24,675 nt of DNA, taken from contig JBDKGV010000013.1 of assembly GCA_039798005.1 (NCBI GenBank), positions 1 through 24,675 of the forward strand, in the 5' to 3' direction. Under the pieces are notes generated by a model that did no database searches, had not been told where the DNA came from, and saw only the letters and a list, made by a program, of their open reading frames with translations. Source of the DNA: JBDKGV01 sp039798005. GTDB taxonomy: Bacteria > Fibrobacterota > Fibrobacteria > UBA5070. Below are positions 16,110-23,642 of this stretch, piece after piece. The position numbers and the translations under genes are program-made. Numbering within the stretch: the first letter of the stretch is position 1; every line of letters starts with the position of its first letter.

Positions 16110-19097
16110 ATGAGTACGCTCCATCGCATCGAAGTCGCCCTCAAGCCCGGACTCCTGGACTCCCTGGCCCGTCGTCTCTCCCTGCAGCTCACGCAGGATG
16201 CCGGTCTGCCCGTGCAGGAGGTGCGCACCGTGCGCGTCTTCACGCTGGAAGGCGACATCGAGGCTTCCGAGCTTGCCCGCGCCGCCGCCAAGCTCTTTGC
16301 CGACCCCATCTCCGAGGTCTGCGCCATCGACGCAAGCCTGGTCGAGACGGTCCTGCCCGGCTTCGAGCTGGCCTTCGAGATCGGCTTCAAGCCCGGCGTC
16401 ACCGACAACGTGGGCCACTCCTCCGCCGAGGGACTTTCCGAACTGCTCGGACGCCCCTTCACCGGCAAGGTCTTCGCCTCCCTCCAGGTGCTGATCCAAG
16501 GCATCTCCCCCGACCAGGCGGATGCCGCCGCCGCATCGCTTCACAACGCCCTGATCGAGGACTGCGAAGTCCGCACCGCCGTCCAGTGGAAGGCAGGCGA
16601 GCGCTTTGCCGCCCGCTCCCGCGCCGTGCTCTCCAGCCACACTCCCGTGGTCGAGACCATCGAACTCCCGAAGACCGACGAGGCTCTGCTTGCCCTCTCG
16701 AAGGCCCGCACCCTGGCGCTCACCGTCGAGGAGATGCGCTGCGTCAAGGAGCACTACGACAACTCCGAAGTCCAAGCCAAGCGCAAGGCCATCGGGCTGC
16801 CCATCGAGCCCACCGACGTGGAGCTCGAGGTGATCGCCCAGACCTGGAGCGAGCACTGCAAGCACAAGCTCTTTGCCGCCACCATCGAGTACGTCGACGG
16901 CGAACACAAGGAGACCATCAAGTCCTTGTACAAGAGCTTCGTGCGCCGCGCCACCGAGGAGTTGCGCCCCAAGCGGCCTGATCTTGTGAGCGTGTTCGTG
17001 GACAACGCCGGCGTGATCCGCTTCGACGACGAGAACCACATCTCGATCAAGGCTGAGACGCACAACAGCCCGTCCGCCCTGGACCCCTACGGCGGCGCCA
17101 TGACCGGCATCGTGGGCGTGAACCGCGACATCCTGGGCACCGGCAAGGGCTGCCGTCCCATCTTCAACACCGACGTGTTCTGCTTCGCGCCCCCCGACTG
17201 GGCCAAGCCCCTGCCTCCGCGCCTGATGCACCCCCGCCGGATCCTGCGCGGCGTGCACCGCGGCGTCAAGGACGGCGGCAACGAGTCGGGCATCCCCACG
17301 GTGAATGGCTCCATCGTGTTCCACGAGCGCTTCCTCGGAAAGCCGCTCGTATTCTGCGGCACCGGCGGCATCATGCCCGCAAACCTCCCCAAGCCCGACG
17401 GCACTCTCGAGGACTCGGCCGACAAGTCGGTGAGCCCTGGTGACCGCGTGGTCATGGTGGGCGGACGCATCGGCAAGGATGGCATCCACGGTGCGACCTT
17501 CAGCTCCGAGGCCCTGACCGAAGCCTCTCCCGTCTCTGCAGTGCAGATCGGCGACCCGATCACCCAGAAGAAGATGACCGACTTCCTGCTGGAAGCCCGT
17601 GACCTCGGCCTGTACCGCTGGATCACCGACAACGGTGCCGGTGGCCTATCCAGCTCGATTGGCGAAATGGCCAAGGAGTGCGGCGGCGCCGTGGTGGACC
17701 TCGAGAAGGCTCCGCTGAAGTACCCTGGCCTGGACCCGTGGGAGATCTTCGTCTCCGAGGCGCAGGAGCGCATGAGCGTGGCCGTGCCCGCCGACAAGAT
17801 CGAGGAGTTCCTGGCGCTCTCGAAGCGCCGCAGCGTGGAATCCACCGACCTGGGCGCTTTTGATGACAATGGCCTCTTGATCCTCAAGCACGAGGGCAAG
17901 GTGGTCGCGGCCCTGGACATGGAGTTCCTCCACGAAGGCCTGCCCGAGATGGTCGTCCCGGCCCGCTGGGAAGCCCCAGTCCACGCCGAGCCCGATCTTT
18001 CGACCCTCAAGGAGACTCCGGCCGAGACGCTGCTGGGCCTTCTCTCTGCTTGGAACATCTGCTCCAAGGAATCGTGGGTGCGCATGTACGACCACGAGGT
18101 GCAGGGTGGCTCTGTGGTCAAGCCCTTCACCGGCGCCAAGAACGACGGTCCTTCGGACGCCGCCGTGATCCGCCCCGTGGCCACGAACCGCAAGGGTCTG
18201 GCCGTCTCGCACGGCATCGCGCCGCGCTACTCCGACATCGACGCCGGAGCCATGACCGAAGCGGCCCTGGACGAAGCCCTGCGCAACCTCGTGTGCGTGG
18301 GCGGCGACCCGGACCAGGTGGTGGCCCTGGACAACTTCTGCTGGCCCGACCCGGTCGAGGCGCCCGGAAACCCGGACGGCGCCTACAAGATGGCCCAGCT
18401 GGTGCGCTCCAACAAGGCGCTCTACGAGACCTGCGTGGCCTGCAACATGCCGCTGGTGTCGGGCAAGGACTCGATGAAGAACGACTACGGTGCCGGCAAG
18501 GAGCGCATCTCGGTGCCCCCCACCCTGCTCGTGACGGCGCTTGCCCCGATGCCCGACGCCCACAAGGCCGTCACGCTCGACGCAAAGAGCTCGGGCGACA
18601 AGGTCTACGTCTTGGGTCTGACCCGCGAGGAGACCGGTGCCAGCGAGTGGTTCACTCGCCTTGGGTTCATTGGCAACAAGGTGCCCCGCCTCAAGACGGT
18701 CGAGACCCTTCCGTTATACCGTGGCGTGTTCTCGGCGATCCAGGACGGCCTGATCCGCAGCGCCCACGACGCCTCCGACGGTGGCTTGGGCGTGGCGCTT
18801 GCCGAGACCGCCATGGCCGGTCGTCTGGGCATCACGGTGGATCTCGCGAAGGTCCCCGCCGCCGAGGAAATGACAGATTCCGTCCTGCTCTGGTCGGAAT
18901 CGCTGGGACGCCTGGTCGTCACGGTCTCCCCCGAGAATGTCGAGGCCTTCGAGAAAAAGATCGAGGGTTGTGCCTTTGCCTGCGTCGGCGAGATCACCGA
19001 GCACCCCGAGGTCGAGTTCCACTCCGAGGGAGTCGAGGTCGTGCGCGTCTCGGTCGAGGCTTGCGTGGAAGCTTGGAAGAAGCCCTTCGCGGCCTGA
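16110..19097 (+). CDS. purL: Phosphoribosylformylglycinamidine synthase, PurS-PurL fusion
   Basis: The product is 995 residues and makes FGAM from FGAR, ATP and glutamine-derived ammonia in purine synthesis. Two PurS-like segments sit at the N-terminus: about 4-82 (HRIEVALKPGLLDS...VRTVRVFTLEGDI) and 86-165 (ELAFEIGFKPGVTDN...VLIQGIS). The PurL catalytic part follows: WSEHCKHK (246-253), ETHNSPSALDPYGGAMTG (316-333), GKDSMKNDY, and SAHDASDGGLGVALAE. No C-terminal glutaminase domain is present, so a separate PurQ is expected elsewhere. The frame is open 30 codons further upstream, but the ATG at 16110 is preferred because the fold starts there. Similar PurS-bearing long PurL proteins are known in some Deltaproteobacteria. 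Confidence 0.94.
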   Translation: MSTLHRIEVALKPGLLDSLARRLSLQLTQDAGLPVQEVRTVRVFTLEGDIEASELARAAAKLFADPISEVCAIDASLVETVLPGFELAFEIGFKPGVTDNVGHSSAEGLSELLGRPFTGKVFASLQVLIQGISPDQADAAAASLHNALIEDCEVRTAVQWKAGERFAARSRAVLSSHTPVVETIELPKTDEALLALSKARTLALTVEEMRCVKEHYDNSEVQAKRKAIGLPIEPTDVELEVIAQTWSEHCKHKLFAATIEYVDGEHKETIKSLYKSFVRRATEELRPKRPDLVSVFVDNAGVIRFDDENHISIKAETHNSPSALDPYGGAMTGIVGVNRDILGTGKGCRPIFNTDVFCFAPPDWAKPLPPRLMHPRRILRGVHRGVKDGGNESGIPTVNGSIVFHERFLGKPLVFCGTGGIMPANLPKPDGTLEDSADKSVSPGDRVVMVGGRIGKDGIHGATFSSEALTEASPVSAVQIGDPITQKKMTDFLLEARDLGLYRWITDNGAGGLSSSIGEMAKECGGAVVDLEKAPLKYPGLDPWEIFVSEAQERMSVAVPADKIEEFLALSKRRSVESTDLGAFDDNGLLILKHEGKVVAALDMEFLHEGLPEMVVPARWEAPVHAEPDLSTLKETPAETLLGLLSAWNICSKESWVRMYDHEVQGGSVVKPFTGAKNDGPSDAAVIRPVATNRKGLAVSHGIAPRYSDIDAGAMTEAALDEALRNLVCVGGDPDQVVALDNFCWPDPVEAPGNPDGAYKMAQLVRSNKALYETCVACNMPLVSGKDSMKNDYGAGKERISVPPTLLVTALAPMPDAHKAVTLDAKSSGDKVYVLGLTREETGASEWFTRLGFIGNKVPRLKTVETLPLYRGVFSAIQDGLIRSAHDASDGGLGVALAETAMAGRLGITVDLAKVPAAEEMTDSVLLWSESLGRLVVTVSPENVEAFEKKIEGCAFACVGEITEHPEVEFHSEGVEVVRVSVEACVEAWKKPFAA

Positions 19098-19125
19098 TTT
19101 CACGCCAAAACGACTGTTTCATTCT

Positions 19126-19158
19126 GAAAAGCCTTCCGCCCGGAAGGCTTTTCTGTTT
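19126..19158 (+). terminator. Intrinsic terminator after purL
   Basis: GAAAAGCCTTCCG (19126-19138) is complementary to CGGAAGGCTTTTC (19141-19153), giving up to 13 paired bases with a tiny loop, and its 3' arm is T-rich and followed by TGTTT. It lies 29 bases after the purL stop and just ahead of the groE promoter. Confidence 0.85.
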
Positions 19159-19195
19159 CAGAACGAAGCCATTTTCGTGCAGATCCAATCCGTTC

Positions 19196-19224
19196 TTGAC
19201 TTCCCTTGCGAATTCCTGTATGTT
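19196..19224 (+). promoter_or_regulatory. Sigma-70-type promoter of groESL
   Basis: TTGACT (19196-19201) and TATGTT (19219-19224) are spaced by exactly 17 bases, close to the housekeeping consensus. The predicted transcription start is near 19231, just before the CIRCE element, as in HrcA-controlled groE operons. Confidence 0.82.
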
Positions 19225-19236
19225 CAATGCACCTTC

Positions 19237-19265
19237 GCTAGCACTCGCTCGATGTGAGTGCTAGC
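19237..19265 (+). promoter_or_regulatory. CIRCE operator (HrcA binding site)
   Basis: GCTAGCACTC (19237-19246) and GAGTGCTAGC (19256-19265) form a perfect 10-bp inverted repeat with a 9-bp spacer. The consensus is TTAGCACTC-N9-GAGTGCTAA, differing only at the outer base of each arm, symmetrically. It lies between the promoter and groES, so HrcA repression with heat-shock release is expected. Confidence 0.96.
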
Positions 19266-19311
19266 ACATTCCAACAAACCAACCAACATTCAAACCATTG
19301 GAGCGAAACAC

Positions 19312-19596
19312 ATGAGCCTCTCCCCCCTCGCAGACCGCGTCGTCATCAAGACTCTCGAGCCCGAGACCCGCACTGCCGGTGGCATCATCATTCCCGACAA
19401 TGCCAAGGAAAAGCCCCAGCGCGGCGAGATCGTGGCTGTCGGCCCGGGCAAGACCGACGACAAGGGCGCCCTCGTGAAGCTCGAACTCAAGGTCGGCGAC
19501 AAGGTGCTCTACGGCAAGTACGCCGGCACCGAGGTCAACGTGGACGGACAGGACCTGCTCATCATGCGCGAGTCCGACGTCCTGGCCAAGTTCTAA
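19312..19596 (+). CDS. groES: Co-chaperonin GroES (Hsp10)
   Basis: The product is 94 residues, the normal length, and forms the heptameric lid of GroEL. Visible family features are PLADRVVIKTLEPE at the N-terminus, the mobile-loop region TRTAGGIIIPDNAKEKPQRG (20-39), GEIVAVGPG, VGDKVLYGKYAGTEV and the C-terminal LLIMRESDVLAKF. The start is the ATG at 19312, which has GGAG 9 bases upstream; an upstream in-frame ATG at 19258 falls inside the CIRCE element and is rejected. Controlled by the promoter and CIRCE just upstream and followed by groEL after 173 bases. Confidence 0.97.
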   Translation: MSLSPLADRVVIKTLEPETRTAGGIIIPDNAKEKPQRGEIVAVGPGKTDDKGALVKLELKVGDKVLYGKYAGTEVNVDGQDLLIMRESDVLAKF

Positions 19597-19610
19597 AAAA
19601 GTTCGTTCGC

Positions 19611-19630
19611 TCCTTCGACGTCGTTCAGGA
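19611..19630 (+). repeat. CTTCGAC-type dispersed palindrome, copy 1 (degenerate)
   Basis: TCCTTCGACGTCGTTCAGGA has TCCT/AGGA ends and a CGACGTCG core. It shares the CCTTCGAC...TCAGG pattern with the elements at 19673-19705 and 22576-22595. It lies 15 bases after the groES stop inside the groESL spacer. Confidence 0.55.
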
Positions 19631-19672
19631 CAGGCTTGAAAAGGCCACTGCTCGTCTCGAAGGATCGAAAAA

Positions 19673-19705
19673 CCGTCCGCCCTTCGACAAGCTCAGGGTG
19701 GACGG
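19673..19705 (+). repeat. CTTCGAC-type dispersed palindrome, copy 2, with extended hairpin
   Basis: CCGTCCGCCCT (19673-19683) pairs with AGGGTGGACGG (19695-19705) over 11 positions with one G-T wobble, around a loop TCGACAAGCTC. The core CCCTTCGACAAGCTCAGGG matches the repeat pattern also found at 19611 and, inverted, at 22576. It lies between groES and groEL with no T run after it, so it may stabilise or process the transcript rather than terminate it. Confidence 0.65.
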
Positions 19706-19718
19706 CTTCAGACTGATC

Positions 19719-19733
19719 TGACAGAATCTGTCA
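19719..19733. promoter_or_regulatory. 15-bp perfect palindrome upstream of groEL
   Basis: TGACAGAATCTGTCA is a 7+1+7 palindrome 36 bases before the groEL start. A one-base centre cannot form an RNA hairpin with all pairs, so a protein-binding site is possible. A similar sequence, TGACGAAATCCGTCA, overlaps the ybaB stop codon at 13938-13952. Confidence 0.35.
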
Positions 19734-19769
19734 AAACAACATCCAATACGCAAACAGGAGAATTCCAAC

Positions 19770-21404
<1,635 letters not shown>

Positions 21405-21443
21405 TCCGTCCCGTTCCGGCTGCGCGGGCGCATTCTCGCTCCA

Positions 21444-21480
21444 CGGACCCTCGACATACGCGAGTATGCCTTCGGGTCCG
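21444..21480 (+). repeat. Nested inverted repeat with GNRA-type loop downstream of groEL
   Basis: CGGACCC (21444-21450) pairs with GGGTCCG (21474-21480), and inside it CATAC (21455-21459) pairs with GTATG (21464-21468) around GCGA, a GNRA tetraloop if transcribed. A 4x5 internal loop separates the two stems. There is no T run. Confidence 0.55.
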
Positions 21481-21507
21481 GGTCGCTTCGACTGCATCCC
21501 GCTCGCT

Positions 21508-21575
21508 CGAAACGGACTCGGATCAGGACCTATGGGAAAAACGGGCGCTCGGCATTCGCCTCGCTGGTTTTTCTT
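21508..21575 (+). repeat. 68-bp direct repeat, copy 1 (bidirectional-terminator-like)
   Basis: About 93% identical (5 differences) to 21669-21736. It contains GAAAAAC (21536-21542) complementary to GTTTTTC (21567-21573) with inner pairs GCG/CGC and GGC-ATTC-GCC, so transcripts of either strand would form a hairpin with a U-rich 3' arm. Confidence 0.75.
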
Positions 21576-21617
21576 CGGAAGTCTGGTTGCACAAGTGTCG
21601 GTCCTTATTCGGATCGG

Positions 21618-21646
21618 AGCCAGTTCCTTCGGGGGCTGGCTTTTTT
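21618..21646 (+). terminator. UUCG-tetraloop intrinsic terminator
   Basis: AGCCAGTTCC (21618-21627) pairs with GGGGCTGGCT (21632-21641), two pairs being G-T, around TTCG... the loop is C(UUCG)G, an exceptionally stable tetraloop. Six T follow (21641-21646). It is 214 bases past the groEL stop and sits between the two copies of the 68-bp element. Confidence 0.85.
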
Positions 21647-21668
21647 GTTTCCAAGTCAGCGACCTGTG

Positions 21669-21736
21669 CGAAACGGGCTCGGATCAGGACCTACGGGAAA
21701 AACGGGTGCTCGGCGTTCGCCTTGCTGGTTTTTCTT
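21669..21736 (+). repeat. 68-bp direct repeat, copy 2 (bidirectional-terminator-like)
   Basis: Second copy of the element at 21508-21575. The hairpin arms GAAAAAC (21697-21703) and GTTTTTC (21728-21734) are unchanged. The three differences inside the hairpin either turn a Watson-Crick pair into a G-T pair or fall in the loop, so folding is kept. Confidence 0.75.
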
Positions 21737-21805
21737 GAACTGGGATTTCGGATGGAACCTGGCGATCGTCCTTGGCGCAGTCCGGGGCCGACACGGCTCC
21801 CGCCT

Positions 21806-21839
21806 CCATCCTGCCTGCTTCGCACGGCAGGCAGAATGG
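21806..21839 (-). repeat. Hairpin directly after the first FISUMP stop codon
   Basis: CCAT-c-CTGCCTGC (21806-21818) pairs with GCAGGCAG-a-ATGG (21827-21839), 12 pairs with one mismatch and an 8-base loop. It begins 2 bases past the stop of the minus-strand gene. It lacks a T run in either direction. Confidence 0.65.
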
Positions 21840-21840
21840 A

Positions 21841-22434
21841 CTAATTCTCGAGGCAACGGACACTGAAGCCATCCGTCTTGTAGCCGCAGTTGCTGCTCAC
21901 GCTGCCAACGCCACTGCGGAAGTAGCGGTACCATGCGATCTGCGCTGCGTACTCCGTCGCCGACCAGAAGTAGGCGCCGGATCCGAGGCGGCCGAACGAG
22001 CCGTTGCCGCCGCGGCTGCCCGCAGGCTGGACGGAGAAGCCGTAACGGTCCGTACCGTTCCAACCCTTCGCGACCTTCAGGCCCTTGGCATCGCCTTCTA
22101 GCGCATCTTCCAAGACTTGCCACTCCCCATCGGAAGGCAGATGCCAACCACTCGGACAGGCCTTCAGTGCAGCGTTCCAGGCGTAAAGCCGGCCGTACTT
22201 TTCGCAATTCTCGGCCTTTCCCTCATAGCACCAAGAGCTTCCCAGAGGGTAGTCCAAATTTTCCGCCATCCATTTTTGCCTGCCAATCGTCACGGTATTG
22301 TAGATGGTGCCATTGCGCTTGTCGGTCATGGTGCCGCGTTTCACCACGACAGGTCCGGCCTTGGTCTTGGTGAGGGCCGTCCCCGACCCTAAGACAAGAA
22401 GGCCGGCAAGAATGACCGTGGTTGCGTGTTTCAT
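21841..22434 (-). CDS. Secreted FISUMP-domain protein, paralogue 1
   Basis: The product is 197 residues with a signal peptide (MKHATTVILAGLLVLGSGTAL) and no lipobox. The rest is one Fibrobacter succinogenes major paralogous domain: GTIYNTVTIGRQKWMAENL (about 43-61), WCYEG, YGRLYAW, GWHLPSDGEW, YGFSVQPAG, FWSATE and the terminal GFSVRCLEN. Function of the domain is unknown; its Trp-rich C-terminus resembles C-type-lectin/FGE-like folds (inference). The start is set by AGGAAA 9 bases upstream. The neighbour at 22644-23252 is a near-identical paralogue in the first 80 residues but strongly altered at the C-terminus, see findings. The intervening 209 bases hold a dispersed palindrome and a hairpin. 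Confidence 0.93.
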   Translation of the reverse strand: MKHATTVILAGLLVLGSGTALTKTKAGPVVVKRGTMTDKRNGTIYNTVTIGRQKWMAENLDYPLGSSWCYEGKAENCEKYGRLYAWNAALKACPSGWHLPSDGEWQVLEDALEGDAKGLKVAKGWNGTDRYGFSVQPAGSRGGNGSFGRLGSGAYFWSATEYAAQIAWYRYFRSGVGSVSSNCGYKTDGFSVRCLEN

Positions 22435-22450
22435 CCGTGGGTTTCCTGTG
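22205..22450. repeat. 246-bp duplicated segment covering FISUMP gene 5' half and RBS, copy 1
   Basis: Nine mismatches and no gap against 23023-23268 (96% identical). It spans the first 76-77 codons and 16 bases upstream including the ribosome binding site. Similarity ends abruptly upstream of the RBS. Confidence 0.9.
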
Positions 22451-22575
22451 GTGAGGGATGCAGTCCAAAAGGTGAAAGGGCCGCACGAACCGGGGCGAAC
22501 TCCTGGAGGATTGCCTTTGCGATGCCGATGGGCATCGCGGCGGGGATTGGCTCTGCACCCATTCCGGGACCTGAT

Positions 22576-22595
22576 CCCTGAGCGAAGTCGAAGGG
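22576..22595 (-). repeat. CTTCGAC-type dispersed palindrome, copy 3 (inverted)
   Basis: CCCTGAGCGAAGTCGAAGGG reads CCCTTCGACTTCGCTCAGGG on the minus strand, the same pattern as 19680-19698. It lies between the two FISUMP genes. Confidence 0.65.
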
Positions 22596-22604
22596 CAGCC
22601 CCGG

Positions 22605-22641
22605 CCTCCGCACTGTCCGCCTGCGGCAGGACCTGCGGAGG
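22605..22641 (-). repeat. Hairpin directly after the second FISUMP stop codon
   Basis: CCTCCGCA (22605-22612) pairs with TGCGGAGG (22634-22641); inside, GTCCGCC (22615-22621) pairs with GGC-a-GGAC (22625-22632, one bulged A). It begins 2 bases past the stop codon, the same position as the unrelated-sequence hairpin after paralogue 1. No T run follows. Confidence 0.65.
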
Positions 22642-22643
22642 TG

Positions 22644-23252
22644 CTAATTCTCGAGGCAACGGACACTGAAGCCGCCGATCTTGTTGCCGCTGCTGCGGTA
22701 CACGTCGGCAGCGCCACTGTGGAAGAAGCGGGCCCATGCATACCGCGCCTCGCTCTCCGTGGCCGACCAGAAGCAGGCGTGGGAGCCGATGTCGATGAAC
22801 AAGCCATCGATGGTACGCAGGCCCACAGGCAGGACGGAGAAGCCGTAGGCATCGGCACCGTTGCCATCATCCTTCCAGCCTGTGCTGGACCTCAATCGGG
22901 TGCTCGCTGGCTCGCCCACTGCCGCTTCCAACTGGCTCCATTCATCGTCGCTGGGCAAGTGCCACCCTTGGGGGCACACCCGTTTTGCCGTGGCCCAATC
23001 GTACAACTGCCCGTCCTTTTCACAATTCTCGGCCTTTCCCTCATAGCACCAAGAGCTTCCCAGAGGGTAGTTCAAATTTTCCGCCATCCATTTTTGCCTG
23101 CCAATCGTCACGGTGTTGTAGATGGTGCCATTGCGCTTGTCGGTCATGGTGCCGCGTTTCACCACGGCAGGGCCGGCCTTGGTCTTGGCGAGGGCCATCC
23201 CCGACCCTAAGGCAAGTAGGCCGCCAAGAATGACCGTGGTTGCGTGTTTCAT
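22644..23252 (-). CDS. Secreted FISUMP-domain protein, paralogue 2
   Basis: The product is 202 residues: signal peptide MKHATTVILGGLLALGSGMALA, then a single FISUMP domain with the same framework as paralogue 1 (GTIYNTVTIGRQKWMAENL, GWHLPSDDEW, YGFSVLPVG, FWSATE, GFSVRCLEN). The middle carries a few extra residues relative to paralogue 1. In the last 44 codons 18 amino acids differ from paralogue 1 while 25 of the 26 shared residues use the same codon. The start is set by AGGAAA 9 bases upstream and overlaps the stop of a doubtful 76-codon ORF. A 310-codon frame extends upstream, but without a signal peptide, and is rejected. Confidence 0.93.
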   Translation of the reverse strand: MKHATTVILGGLLALGSGMALAKTKAGPAVVKRGTMTDKRNGTIYNTVTIGRQKWMAENLNYPLGSSWCYEGKAENCEKDGQLYDWATAKRVCPQGWHLPSDDEWSQLEAAVGEPASTRLRSSTGWKDDGNGADAYGFSVLPVGLRTIDGLFIDIGSHACFWSATESEARYAWARFFHSGAADVYRSSGNKIGGFSVRCLEN

Positions 23253-23268
23253 CCGTGGGTTTCCTGTG
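23023..23268. repeat. 246-bp duplicated segment covering FISUMP gene 5' half and RBS, copy 2
   Basis: Partner of 22205-22450, 96% identical without gaps. Six of the nine differences change an amino acid, most of them in or just after the signal peptide. Confidence 0.9.
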
Positions 23269-23479
23269 ACCACCAGCGCCCGTCCGTGGGTACATCCAAG
23301 GGGATGAGGAGATCCTTGGGCGTGGTGAATGCCCCCAGGTTCAAGGAGGGAGCCGCAGCGGGAACATGCCCAGCTTGCGAGATCAAGAGAACATCCTGCG
23401 CGCGCAGATCGGTGCCCGCCCGGGTCGAAAGATCCATCACGGCCCACAAGACGCTCAACAGAAGCGAGAGAATCGACAT
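23249..23479 (-). CDS. Doubtful small ORF upstream of FISUMP paralogue 2
   Basis: A 76-codon frame starting MSILSLLLSVLWAVMDLSTRAG has a hydrophobic N-terminus and its stop overlaps the FISUMP start as ATGA, an arrangement common in this window. There is no Shine-Dalgarno sequence and no recognisable domain. Its last codons lie in the duplicated segment that also precedes paralogue 1, where they are not in a matching frame, so the overlap may be accidental. Confidence 0.22.
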   Translation of the reverse strand: MSILSLLLSVLWAVMDLSTRAGTDLRAQDVLLISQAGHVPAAAPSLNLGAFTTPKDLLIPLDVPTDGRWWSQETHG

Positions 23480-23642
23480 CAGAAAAAACTAACGAACTGG
23501 ATTCGTCACTCTGAACGATTTCATTCGGTGCCTCGATCGACTTCCCGGGCATTGCTGTTCTACAAACCATGCCCAACGACTTTCTGAATGCAGGCGTAAC
23601 TTCCTTTCAAGAACGCACTGCATGAAGACTGGAGAGCCTCGG
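23253..23642. other. 390-base intergenic region between divergent FISUMP and lipoprotein genes
   Basis: Apart from the end of the duplicated segment and the doubtful ORF, I see no clear feature. Bases 23480-23640 are more AT-rich than their surroundings and presumably hold the promoters of both divergent genes, but no convincing -35/-10 pair could be picked. Confidence 0.5.

Larger units (their letters stand above)
21405..21840. other. 436-base gene-free stretch between convergent groEL and FISUMP gene, rich in hairpins and repeats
   Basis: No convincing gene is present. In order it holds a hairpin with a GCGA loop (21444-21480), 68-bp element copy 1 (21508-21575), a UUCG-loop terminator (21618-21646), element copy 2 (21669-21736) and a hairpin next to the FISUMP stop (21806-21839). 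Short reading frames across it repeat the same peptide in both element copies and look incidental. Confidence 0.7.

Noticed and set aside
16032..17489. 485-codon reading frame antisense to purL
   Set aside because: Shadow of a high-GC gene; composition dominated by Gly/Ala/Val/His/Asp, no motif, and purL itself is certain.
21508..21736. Two 68-bp repeats as a minimal CRISPR array
   Set aside because: Only two copies, 93-bp spacing that contains a terminator, internal hairpin of terminator type, and no cas genes.
21466..21738. 90-codon ORF across the 68-bp element copies
   Set aside because: The repeated peptide comes from the duplicated non-coding element, the frames differ between copies, and a strong terminator lies inside.
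22644..23576. 310-codon N-terminally extended version of FISUMP paralogue 2
   Set aside because: The internal ATG at 23252 has a signal peptide and a good RBS, both shared with paralogue 1; the extension has neither a domain nor a start signal.
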